DNA from: DASUZB01 sp036377075
GTDB lineage: Bacteria; Actinomycetota; CALGFH01
Direction of reading: 5' to 3'
DNA length: 11,332 nucleotides
Assembly: GCA_036377075.1 (NCBI GenBank)
Contig: DASUZB010000050.1
Span: forward strand, 1 to 11,332
The notes under the pieces were generated by a model. The model did not search any database and was not told the DNA's origin. It saw only the letters and a list, made by a program, of their open reading frames with translations. A program made the position numbers and the translations under genes. Each line of letters begins with the position of its first letter. The stretch's first letter is position 1. Positions 6,789 to 11,332 of the stretch are shown piece after piece.

Positions 6789-6833
6789 CACCAACACCAC
6801 CGCCAGAAGCGACGAGACAAGGAGCCACCGGAC

Positions 6834-7136
6834 ATGCAGACGCTGGAGCTCTTGCCGCCCGCCGGGCGGGTACTGCCATGCGAGGCGGCAGGGCCGGAGC
6901 TGTACTTCTCCGAGTCGCCTCGCGAGCTGGAGAAGGCGAAGTTGCTGTGCCGTCCCTGCCCCCTGCGGGCGCCCTGCCTGGCAGGCGCCAAGGAGCGCAG
7001 GGAGCCATGGGGCGTCTGGGGCGGCGAGGTCTTCGTCGAGGGCCGCCCGGTGCCGTACAAGCGCGCACGTGGGCGTCCCCGCAAGCACCCGCGCCCGCCC
7101 CTGCCGATCGGCGTCGAGGAGGCCGAGGCCTGCTGA
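6834..7136 (+). CDS. whiB7: WhiB7-type transcriptional regulator (Fe-S, AT-hook)
   Basis: A 100-residue WhiB-family protein. Four cysteines for a 4Fe-4S cluster are at 16, 39, 42 and 48 (C-x22-C-x2-C-x5-C). The family turn PWGVWGG is at 58-64. A C-terminal AT-hook RGRPRK (79-84) in a basic segment is the mark that separates WhiB7 (WblC in Streptomyces) from other WhiB proteins. WhiB7 binds the primary sigma factor and activates intrinsic antibiotic-resistance genes when translation is impaired. ATG 6834 was chosen over upstream starts because AAGGAG (6819-6824) lies 9 bases before it and homologues begin near here. An in-frame ATG at 6786 lies within the tail of the terminator. Leader attenuation and autoactivation are both suggested by the upstream DNA. 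A C-terminal cysteine (Cys100) is unusual. Confidence 0.9.
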   Translation: MQTLELLPPAGRVLPCEAAGPELYFSESPRELEKAKLLCRPCPLRAPCLAGAKERREPWGVWGGEVFVEGRPVPYKRARGRPRKHPRPPLPIGVEEAEAC

Positions 7137-7199
7137 ACGGGCGCACCCGGTCGCAGGCCACGGCCAACCGGCGAGCGAGTGGGAAGGAGGTGAGGAACC

Positions 7200-7358
7200 G
7201 TGTACCTGCTCGAGGATGAGCTGTCGCAGCTGCGCCAGCGCGAGCTCACCGCGCGATCGCGGCGAGCCGAGGGCCGCCACCGCCACGCCCTGCGGCTGGC
7301 CGCCGGCGAGTCCCGCAGGCTGCGGCGCGAGCAGCGCAGGTCCATGCGGGCGCGATGA
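7200..7358 (+). CDS. Small arginine-rich ORF downstream of whiB7 (52 aa)
   Basis: A GTG-initiated ORF 63 bases after the whiB7 stop, with an excellent ribosome site AAGGAGG (7184-7190) 9 bases upstream. The 52-residue product starts MYLLEDELSQLRQRELTARS and is extremely basic after residue 12, with about 17 arginines and spaced leucines. It looks like one or two amphipathic helices or a short coiled coil. It has no cysteine. I do not recognise a family. Its position suggests cotranscription with whiB7 and induction by the same signal, perhaps as an RNA-, ribosome- or DNA-associated small protein, which is speculation from charge alone. Third positions are strongly G/C, unlike the leader ORF, which supports real coding. 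Confidence 0.6.
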   Translation: MYLLEDELSQLRQRELTARSRRAEGRHRHALRLAAGESRRLRREQRRSMRAR

Positions 7359-7383
7359 GCACCGTCCAACACGGCCGCAGCGG

Positions 7384-7456
7384 GCCCCGCTACCCCGACC
7401 CCGAACCGTCGACCCCGAGCCCCAGTCCACCCCAGACCCCGCGACCCCCGCACCCC
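7384..7456 (+). repeat. C-run tract (nine C4-C5 runs), G-quadruplex potential on the minus strand
   Basis: Nine runs of four or five C occur in about 73 bases, mostly spaced by 2-10 bases with ACCCCG-like units and few G runs. Plus-strand RNA here would be C-rich and G-poor, resembling a Rho loading region. Minus-strand RNA or DNA could form G-quadruplexes. It leads directly into the hairpin at 7441-7480. Confidence 0.5.
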
Positions 7457-7480
7457 AACGCCAGGGGGTGCGGGGGTCGC
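7441..7480. terminator. Bidirectional hairpin terminator between whiB7 unit and amidase
   Basis: A perfect 16-bp stem (7441-7456 with 7465-7480) with loop AACGCCAG lies 82 bases after the small ORF stop and 5 bases past the end of the convergent amidase gene. There is no T tract in either direction. Stem strength and position between two gene ends make it a shared terminator. Confidence 0.75.
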
Positions 7481-7485
7481 CGGCG

Positions 7486-8604
7486 TCAGGAGGCGAAGAT
7501 GTCCAGCGGCAGGAAGGCCGAGACCACGAAGTTGGGCACGTCGACCAGCTCGCTGACCTTGAGGTCGACCGCGACGCTGCAGATCGCGTAGGCCTGCTGC
7601 CGCGTCCAGCCACCATGGTCGCCGAGGTGGTCGATCATGTTGAGCAGGGCGTTGCGGGCGGCCAGTGTCAGGTCCTCCGACCGGTTCTCCCCCTCCCGGG
7701 TCACCGACAGGCCGGTCGTCGCGAAGAACCGGCGCGGCGCGGCGAACTCCGGCGGCACCACGTAGTCGTCCCTGGCGAACTGCAGGTCGCGGATGCCACG
7801 GGCGGCGGCCAGGCCCTTGTGGACGGCGAAGCGCACGTGCAGCGTGGCGCGCATCTCGATGGCGGTCCCGCAGGTCTCGCAGTCGCCCTGGGCGAAGTGG
7901 GCGTCGCCGGCCGAGAACAGCCCGCCCGTGGCGTAGACCGGGATCAGCAGCCGGGCGCCCGCGCTGAGCTGCTTGATGTCGACGTTGCCCGCGGTCTCCC
8001 GCGGTGGGATGGTGCGCAGCGCCTCGGCGGCGATGGCGGGGTCCGCCGGCACCGCGTCGGTCGGGTCCGGCGGGAGCACGAAGCCGCCGCGGTCGAGGGC
8101 CGCCTGCTCGCGGGCGGTGGTCGCCTGCAGCAGGGCGCGGTCGGGGGAGAGGCCGATGGTGCCCATGAACGGCGCGCCCGGGATGCGGACCCCGGGCAGG
8201 TCGTCCGAGGTCGCCCACCCGTCGGCGATCCGCCAGCGGACCATGAACGGGTCGGGGAACGCGTCGCGCAGGAACCCGAAGCCCGGGACCTGCACGGTGT
8301 AGCCGTAAGGGTCGGGCTCGACCTCGAGCACCTCGACCTCCAGCAGGTCCCCCGGCTCGGCCCCGTTCACGAAGACCGGCCCGGTCAGCGGGTGGACCAC
8401 GTCGAGGTTCGGCGCGGCCACCGTCTCCAGCGTGGCCGAGGGTCCCATCTGGCCGTCGAAGGCGTCCCGCGTCTGCAGCACCACCTCGTCGCCGGGGTCG
8501 CAGCGGACGATCGGCGGGATGTCGGGATGCCAGCGGTTGTGACCGGTCTCCGGCTCCTCGGCCAGCGACCTCGCGTAGTCGACCCGAACCTCGTGCGTGG
8601 CCAT
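7486..8604 (-). CDS. Acetamidase/formamidase family protein
   Basis: A 372-residue protein of the FmdA/AmdA family, enzymes that hydrolyse short amides such as formamide or acetamide to ammonia and the acid. Family blocks visible: HPLTGPVFVNGAEPGDLLEV (71-90), GNVDIKQLSAG (206-216), SAGDAHFAQGDCETCGTAIE (231-250) and AICSVAVDLKVSELVDVPN (340-358). Length is typical. Start ATG 8604 has AAGGGGG about 6 bases upstream. An upstream in-frame ATG at 8658 lacks a ribosome site. In the block I remember as QGDGE the third residue is cysteine (Cys242), giving a C-x2-C pair with Cys245. No amide transporter or other amidase subunit is nearby, so the physiological substrate is open. The gene is divergent from the XRE gene and shares its intergenic region. 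Confidence 0.88.
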   Translation of the reverse strand: MATHEVRVDYARSLAEEPETGHNRWHPDIPPIVRCDPGDEVVLQTRDAFDGQMGPSATLETVAAPNLDVVHPLTGPVFVNGAEPGDLLEVEVLEVEPDPYGYTVQVPGFGFLRDAFPDPFMVRWRIADGWATSDDLPGVRIPGAPFMGTIGLSPDRALLQATTAREQAALDRGGFVLPPDPTDAVPADPAIAAEALRTIPPRETAGNVDIKQLSAGARLLIPVYATGGLFSAGDAHFAQGDCETCGTAIEMRATLHVRFAVHKGLAAARGIRDLQFARDDYVVPPEFAAPRRFFATTGLSVTREGENRSEDLTLAARNALLNMIDHLGDHGGWTRQQAYAICSVAVDLKVSELVDVPNFVVSAFLPLDIFAS

Positions 8605-8679
8605 CTGCGCCCCCTTCGTGGACTGACACGGCGGCCCATCATCTGCCACGCCCGCCAATGGGTGAAGGGTGGAAAGTCT

Positions 8680-8733
8680 GCTTGACAGGAGGCAGGTGTC
8701 AAGCTACCTTGTCATTGTCAAACAAGCTTGACA
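8680..8733 (+). promoter_or_regulatory. Promoter and repeated operator of the XRE gene
   Basis: A near-ideal promoter: TTGACA (8682-8687), 17 bases, TACCTT (8705-8710). Four half-sites overlie it: GCTTGACA (8680-8687), TGTCAAGC (8697-8704), TGTCAAAC (8716-8723) and GCTTGACA (8726-8733). The first two form a perfect inverted repeat covering the -35 and the base before the -10. The last two form a second, near-perfect one over the transcribed start. This is what an autorepressor operator looks like, and the XRE protein encoded 18 bases downstream is the natural binder. Confidence 0.75.
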
Positions 8734-8751
8734 CTGACCGGGAGGTCGGCC

Positions 8752-8952
8752 TTGCGCAACGACGTTCGCGAGCTGCGGCAGGAACGTGGGCTGTCGCAGG
8801 GCGGGCTCGCCGAGGCGATGGGGGTGTCGCGCCAGACCATCAACTCCATCGAGACCGACCGCTACACCCCGTCGCTCCCACTGGCGATCGCGCTGGCACG
8901 GTTCTTCGGCCGGCCGGTCGAGGAGGTGTTCCATGCAGATGGCATCGAATGA
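8752..8952 (+). CDS. Small XRE/Cro-type helix-turn-helix regulator
   Basis: A 66-residue one-domain repressor of the type MRNxVRELRxERGLSQxxLAxxxGVSRQTINxIExxRYxPSLPLA, common next to small membrane proteins. The HTH covers about 15-38, with recognition helix SRQTINSIET (26-35). Start TTG 8752 was chosen because GGAGG (8741-8745) lies 6 bases before it and homologues begin MRN. A longer TTG at 8728 would put the start inside the operator. The end overlaps the next gene by 20 bases (8933-8952). It probably represses its own operon through the four half-sites upstream and may also affect the divergent amidase gene (inference). It has no ligand or effector domain. Confidence 0.9.
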   Translation: MRNDVRELRQERGLSQGGLAEAMGVSRQTINSIETDRYTPSLPLAIALARFFGRPVEEVFHADGIE

Positions 8953-9355
8953 GCAGCAGTCCACCCGCCGCAGGCAGCTCGTCACCACCTGGGCGCTCCC
9001 GGCCGTCAGCGCGGTGCTGGGGGCGGTCATGTGGGCCGCGTCCTGGATCGGCGGCCACCCCGCGCTCGGGCTGGCCATGTTCGGGGTCATGATCGCCTTC
9101 GGCGCGATCTTCGTCGTCGGACGGCGCAGCGAGACGATCCGGCTGATGGCCGCCGGGCGCCACGCCGACGAGCGCTGGCGCTCGATCGACCTGCGTGCCA
9201 CCGCCTTCGGCGGCAGCGCCGTGACCACGGCCGTGATCCTCGCCTTCATCTGGGAGATCGCCCACGGCCGCAGCGGCAACCCGTTCGCGCAGCTCGGCGC
9301 GATCGCCGGCGTCGCCTACCTGGTCGCCGTGATCTGGCTGCGCTGGCGCTCCTGA
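8933..9355 (+). CDS. Four-helix membrane protein paired with the XRE regulator
   Basis: A 140-residue integral membrane protein. Hydrophobic helices are seen at about 17-38, 44-63, 91-108 and 119-136. The cytosolic-looking loop between helices 2 and 3 (RRSETIRLMAAGRHADERWRSIDLRA) is charged. XRE genes followed by small four-helix proteins with such an RSE...DER loop are a recurring pair (DUF2178-like), of unknown function. I offer that family only as a likely match. ATG 8933 has AGGAGG (8921-8926) 6 bases upstream, within the XRE coding sequence. A second in-frame ATG is at 8939. The 20-base overlap points to coupled translation. It may serve as the sensor or target of the XRE protein, which the sequence cannot show. 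Confidence 0.8.
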   Translation: MQMASNEQQSTRRRQLVTTWALPAVSAVLGAVMWAASWIGGHPALGLAMFGVMIAFGAIFVVGRRSETIRLMAAGRHADERWRSIDLRATAFGGSAVTTAVILAFIWEIAHGRSGNPFAQLGAIAGVAYLVAVIWLRWRS

Positions 9356-9365
9356 CACGTCCCTA

Positions 9366-9403
9366 GCTATCAGCCTTGACTTATATAAGTTAAGGCTGAT
9401 AGC
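9366..9403. promoter_or_regulatory. 38-bp near-perfect palindrome, probable ArsR operator
   Basis: GCTATCAGCCTT (9366-9377) is perfectly repeated in inverted form as AAGGCTGATAGC (9392-9403). Inside it, ACTT (9379-9382) pairs with AAGT (9387-9390) around ATAT, leaving one unmatched pair (9378/9391). The centre is very AT-rich. It covers the promoter of the ArsR gene, so binding by that dimeric repressor would block transcription. Confidence 0.8.
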
Positions 9404-9411
9404 ATGCTCCC
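9376..9411 (+). promoter_or_regulatory. Promoter for a leaderless arsR-like mRNA
   Basis: TTGACT (9376-9381), an 18-base spacer and TAGCAT (9400-9405). The -10 ends 6 bases before ATG 9412, so RNA should start at or next to the A of the start codon. The six bases between (GCTCCC) hold no ribosome site, consistent with leaderless translation, which is common in actinomycetes. Confidence 0.65.
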
Positions 9412-9780
9412 ATGCACGCGCTGGACGTCCTCGGCGAGCCGGTTCGCCGCCGCATCATGGAGCTCCTCGCCGACGGCGAGCGGGCCGCCGGAGAGGTCAG
9501 CGCCGTGGTCCAGGAGGAGTTCGGGATCTCCCAGCCGGCGGTCTCGCAGCACCTGCGCGTGCTGCGGGAGAACGGGTTCACCACCGTGCGGGCGCTGGGC
9601 GCGCGACGCCTGTACGCCGTCGACCCGGCGCCACTCCAGGAGGTCGACGTGTGGCTGCAGGGTTTCCGCCGCTTCTGGGTGCCCCACCTGGACGCCCTCG
9701 CCACCGAGATCGCGCGGGGGAAGCGCGGGCGCCGCGCCGAGGGCGGCGCGGCGAATGCCGAGGACAGGGAGGACACATGA
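9412..9780 (+). CDS. ArsR-family winged-helix repressor
   Basis: A 122-residue winged-helix regulator. The domain spans about 1-90, with recognition helix ISQPAVSQHLRVLRENGF (39-56) and wing RALGARRLYAVDP (60-72). It begins MHALDVLGEPVRRRIMELL, typical of ArsR proteins that sit beside SRPBCC genes. There is no cysteine in the protein, so it is not a thiol-based metal sensor of the ArsR/SmtB kind. It probably responds to another ligand or state. The C-terminal tail (104-122) is charged and low in complexity. ATG 9412 is the first codon after the -10 region, with no ribosome site. The stop overlaps the next start by four bases (ATGA), so the two are translated together. The palindrome upstream is its likely operator. 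Confidence 0.9.
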   Translation: MHALDVLGEPVRRRIMELLADGERAAGEVSAVVQEEFGISQPAVSQHLRVLRENGFTTVRALGARRLYAVDPAPLQEVDVWLQGFRRFWVPHLDALATEIARGKRGRRAEGGAANAEDREDT

Positions 9781-10367
9781 GCGAGACCACCGAGATCCAC
9801 CGCGAGGTCGGCCAGCGGCGCATCGCGGCGGGCGAGGCCCGCAGCGCGGTGCTGCGGCGGCGCTACGACGCGCCCATCGAGGACGTCTGGGACGCCTGCA
9901 CCAACCCCAGGCGGATCGACCGCTGGCTGCTGCCCGTCAGCGGTGACCTGCGCGCCGGCGGCAGCTTCAGCCTCCAGGGCAACGCCAGCGGCGAGATCCT
10001 GCGCTGCGAGCCGCCCCGCCTGCTCACCGTCACCTGGGTCTACGGCGACCGGCCGGCCGACGAGGTCGAGCTGCGCCTGACCCCGGGTAACGGCGGCGAC
10101 ACCGAGCTCGAGCTCGAGCACGCCTCCGTCTGCGACACCGCCCCGGACGGCGTCACCGACGCCATCCTCGGCGTCGGGGTCGGCTGGGAGCTGCCGCTGA
10201 CCTGGTCGCTGCCCGCCTACCTGCGCGGCGAGTTCCCCGACGCCCCCGCGGTGGAGTGGTACCAGCCCACGCCCGAGCACGAGCAGCTCGCCGAGCGGCT
10301 CGTCGCGGTGTGGGCGGAGCTCGTCCACGCCGCCGGTGCCCCGAGCCCCAACGGGTCGGGCAGCTGA
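9777..10367 (+). CDS. SRPBCC/AHSA1-domain protein coupled to ArsR
   Basis: A 196-residue START-like (SRPBCC, Aha1 C-terminal type) protein. The AHSA1 pattern is clear: RRRYDAPIEDVWDACTNPRRIDRWLLPVSGDLRAGGSF (27-64), GEILRCEPPRLLTVTWVYGD (72-91), and a final helix around ILGVGVGWELPLTWSLPAYL. These helix-grip proteins form a hydrophobic pocket and bind or act on small lipophilic compounds. The ligand here is unknown. It differs from the true Hsp90 co-chaperone, which has a second domain. ATG 9777 overlaps the arsR stop by four bases and has AGGGAGG just upstream. ArsR plus AHSA1 operons are frequent in actinomycetes, where the regulator probably controls the pair. Confidence 0.88.
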   Translation: MSETTEIHREVGQRRIAAGEARSAVLRRRYDAPIEDVWDACTNPRRIDRWLLPVSGDLRAGGSFSLQGNASGEILRCEPPRLLTVTWVYGDRPADEVELRLTPGNGGDTELELEHASVCDTAPDGVTDAILGVGVGWELPLTWSLPAYLRGEFPDAPAVEWYQPTPEHEQLAERLVAVWAELVHAAGAPSPNGSGS

Positions 10368-10379
10368 GGAGCTCCTCAG
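10364..10379. repeat. 16-bp perfect palindrome over the SRPBCC stop codon
   Basis: CTGAGGAG (10364-10371) is followed directly by its reverse complement CTCCTCAG (10372-10379), and the stop TGA (10365-10367) lies within it. It could fold as a short 6-bp hairpin with loop AGCT or be a protein site. No partner regulator is evident. Confidence 0.5.
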
Positions 10380-10384
10380 AACAC

Positions 10385-10415
10385 CGGTGCCGGGGACGCT
10401 GGTCCCCGGGCACCG
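10385..10415. terminator. Hairpin terminator between SRPBCC and SDR genes
   Basis: A 13-bp stem (10385-10397 with 10402-10415, one bulged G) with loop GCTG sits 17 bases after the plus-strand stop and 30 bases past the end of the convergent SDR gene. It lacks a T tract but is placed to serve both directions. A smaller GCGGCC/GGCCGC hairpin follows near 10425-10440. Confidence 0.6.
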
Positions 10416-10445
10416 TCGCGTCCAGCGGCCGGCGGCCGCCCGCGC

Positions 10446-11273
10446 TCAGGACCGGTCCGGCTCCATGGACTGGCCCTGCCGGTACATGTGCGGCGGCTTC
10501 AGGCCGGCGCTCTGGCCGCCGTCGATCGGCAGGGTGATGCCGGTGATGTACGAGGCCTGGTCGGAGCAGAGCCACAGGACCGCGTCGGCGACCTCCTCGG
10601 ACCGGCCGATGCGCTGCATCGGCGTGGCCAGGCTGGCCTGGCGCTGCGCCTCCTCGCCGGCGGCCTCGAGGTGGTAGGTGAGGATCGTCCCAGGAGCCAG
10701 GACGTTCACCCGGATGCCCTGGTCGGCGTAGTCGAGGGCGGCGACCTTGGTGAGGGCGATGATGCCGGCCTTGCCGGCGGTGTAGCCGGCGAGGCCGGCG
10801 ACGCCCTCGAGGCCGGCGCGTGAGGCCATGTTCACGATGGCGCCGCCACCGGTGCGCAGCATCGCCTGGATCTCGTACTTCATCCCCAGGAAGGTGCCGC
10901 GGACGTTGGTGCGGATCGCCCGGTCGAACCCATCGGGGTCGATCTCGGCGAGCGGTGCCGGCATGGGGCCGTCGGTGGCGTTGTTGAACGCCGCGTCCAG
11001 GCGGCCGAACGTGTCCACCGCCTGGGCGACGAGCTGCTCGACCGAGGCGGCGTCGCCGACGTCGGTCTTGACGGCCAGCGCCTGGCCGCCCTCGGCACGG
11101 ATGCCGTCGGCGACCTCCTTCAGCGCCGCCTCGTCGCGGGCGGCGAGCACGACGGCGGCGCCGGCCCGCGCGAAGGCCTGCGCGGTGACCGCGCCGATGC
11201 CCTTGCTGGCGCCGGCGACCAGGGCGACCTTGCCGGCGAACGGCTGCTGCGATTGGTTGGCTGTGGTGCTCAT
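10446..11273 (-). CDS. Short-chain dehydrogenase/reductase (classical SDR)
   Basis: A 275-residue classical SDR oxidoreductase with one Rossmann domain. The nucleotide loop GASKGIG is at 21-27, Asp61 of TDV contacts the adenine ring, NNAT (97-100) replaces the usual NNAG, and the catalytic set is Asn123, Ser151, Tyr164 and Lys168 (YTAGK). Arg46 at the end of strand 2 (VVLAARDE) suggests NADP(H) preference (inference). The end IDGGQSAGL is typical. Residues 259-275 form a polar tail. ATG 11273 has GGGAG 5 bases upstream; the in-frame ATG at 11291 has no such site. Substrate cannot be told from the sequence, and SDRs are often annotated as 3-oxoacyl-ACP or sugar/alcohol dehydrogenases without basis. 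Its promoter probably lies beyond the window edge. Confidence 0.92.
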   Translation of the reverse strand: MSTTANQSQQPFAGKVALVAGASKGIGAVTAQAFARAGAAVVLAARDEAALKEVADGIRAEGGQALAVKTDVGDAASVEQLVAQAVDTFGRLDAAFNNATDGPMPAPLAEIDPDGFDRAIRTNVRGTFLGMKYEIQAMLRTGGGAIVNMASRAGLEGVAGLAGYTAGKAGIIALTKVAALDYADQGIRVNVLAPGTILTYHLEAAGEEAQRQASLATPMQRIGRSEEVADAVLWLCSDQASYITGITLPIDGGQSAGLKPPHMYRQGQSMEPDRS

Positions 11274-11332
11274 GATTACTCCCTTATTCAAACGGTCGGT
11301 GGGCCTGCGCCGCTTCGTGCGCTGGCTTCCCC

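Larger units (their letters stand above)
6430..6833 (+). ncRNA. Structured 5' leader (attenuator) of whiB7
   Basis: Some 400 bases between the predicted transcription start and the whiB7 ATG. In order: a perfect 10-bp hairpin (6430-6439 with 6445-6454, loop GCCAT); an adjoining 6-bp hairpin (6455-6460 with 6468-6473, 7-base loop); a Shine-Dalgarno and upstream ORF (6496-6705); a 9-bp hairpin with a CAT triloop (6528-6536 with 6540-6548), extended by flanking pairings 6522-6527/6554-6559 and 6517-6521/6566-6570; an antiterminator 5' arm (6665-6676); a hairpin over the uORF stop (6697-6702 with 6715-6720); and the intrinsic terminator (6754-6788). Leader attenuation by a uORF is known for mycobacterial whiB7 and Streptomyces wblC. 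The structure proposed here is read from this sequence and untested. Confidence 0.7.

Noticed and set aside
5110..7167. Minus-strand open frame of 685 codons running through the membrane gene and the whiB7 region
   Set aside because: It crosses the whiB7 gene, leader terminator and promoter, and its translation is arginine/proline-rich noise.
6509..7219. Plus-strand frame from ATG 6509 through the leader into whiB7
   Set aside because: It would read through the terminator and overlap whiB7 in another frame. It has no ribosome site at proper spacing, and the GTG 6496 frame fits better.
7355..7591. ORF starting ATGA over the stop of the 52-aa ORF, as if translationally coupled
   Set aside because: It runs through the C-rich tract and the terminator into the amidase coding end, and is proline/serine-rich because of the C runs. 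There is no domain.
6581..8685. Long frames on both strands (6581-8629 minus, 6760-8685 plus) across whiB7 and the amidase
   Set aside because: Both cross the 16-bp terminator and two convergent genes. Neither has a recognisable domain. They are products of the high GC content.
1..11332. CRISPR arrays, tRNAs, insertion sequences, att sites, defence islands
   Set aside because: No spaced direct repeats, no cloverleaf-like sequence, no transposase or integrase motifs and no terminal inverted repeats were seen on reading through.

Overview
The window is very GC-rich (roughly 70 percent or more by eye) and its genes end almost every codon in G or C. A WhiB-family regulator, a SufU-type SUF operon, GTG/TTG starts and a likely leaderless mRNA point to an actinomycete (phylum Actinomycetota). 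I cannot name the genus. No tRNA, rRNA, CRISPR array, transposase or integrase was seen. The DNA reads as chromosomal housekeeping and stress-response genes.

Layout. (1) 1-2394, plus strand: the end of a SUF iron-sulfur operon (sufS 3' end, sufU, sufT) runs directly into a MoeZ-type E1-like/rhodanese protein, a probable sulfur-mobilisation unit. (2) 2567-5146, plus: a secreted subtilisin-like protease with a long beta-rich C-terminal half. It overlaps tail to tail by 14 bases a minus-strand multi-pass membrane protein of GT-C glycosyltransferase type (6383-5133). A 15-bp hairpin just past the protease stop lies inside the membrane gene. (3) 6384-7358, plus: a long structured leader, then a WhiB7 homologue (four cysteines, GVWGG turn, AT-hook) and a previously unlisted 52-aa arginine-rich ORF. 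(4) 8604-7486, minus: an acetamidase/formamidase-family protein. (5) 8752-9355, plus: a small XRE repressor overlapping a four-helix membrane protein, behind a strong promoter covered by repeated TGTCAA half-sites. (6) 9412-10367, plus: an ArsR-type repressor translationally coupled to an SRPBCC/AHSA1 protein, behind a 38-bp near-perfect palindrome. (7) 11273-10446, minus: a classical short-chain dehydrogenase.

The most interesting element is the whiB7 leader. It has an AT-rich box exactly 3 bp upstream of a TTGACC -35, tandem hairpins at the predicted RNA 5' end, a 69-codon upstream ORF with an ideal Shine-Dalgarno, and an intrinsic terminator 46 bases before whiB7. A 12-base segment inside the last codons of the uORF is perfectly complementary to the left flank and left arm of that terminator. 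That is a complete translation-sensing attenuator by sequence: normal translation should favour termination, and ribosome inhibition should allow an antiterminator and switch on whiB7.

Three of the regulators therefore sit behind self-contained control elements readable from the DNA (attenuator, XRE operator array, ArsR palindrome). All are inferred from sequence alone.
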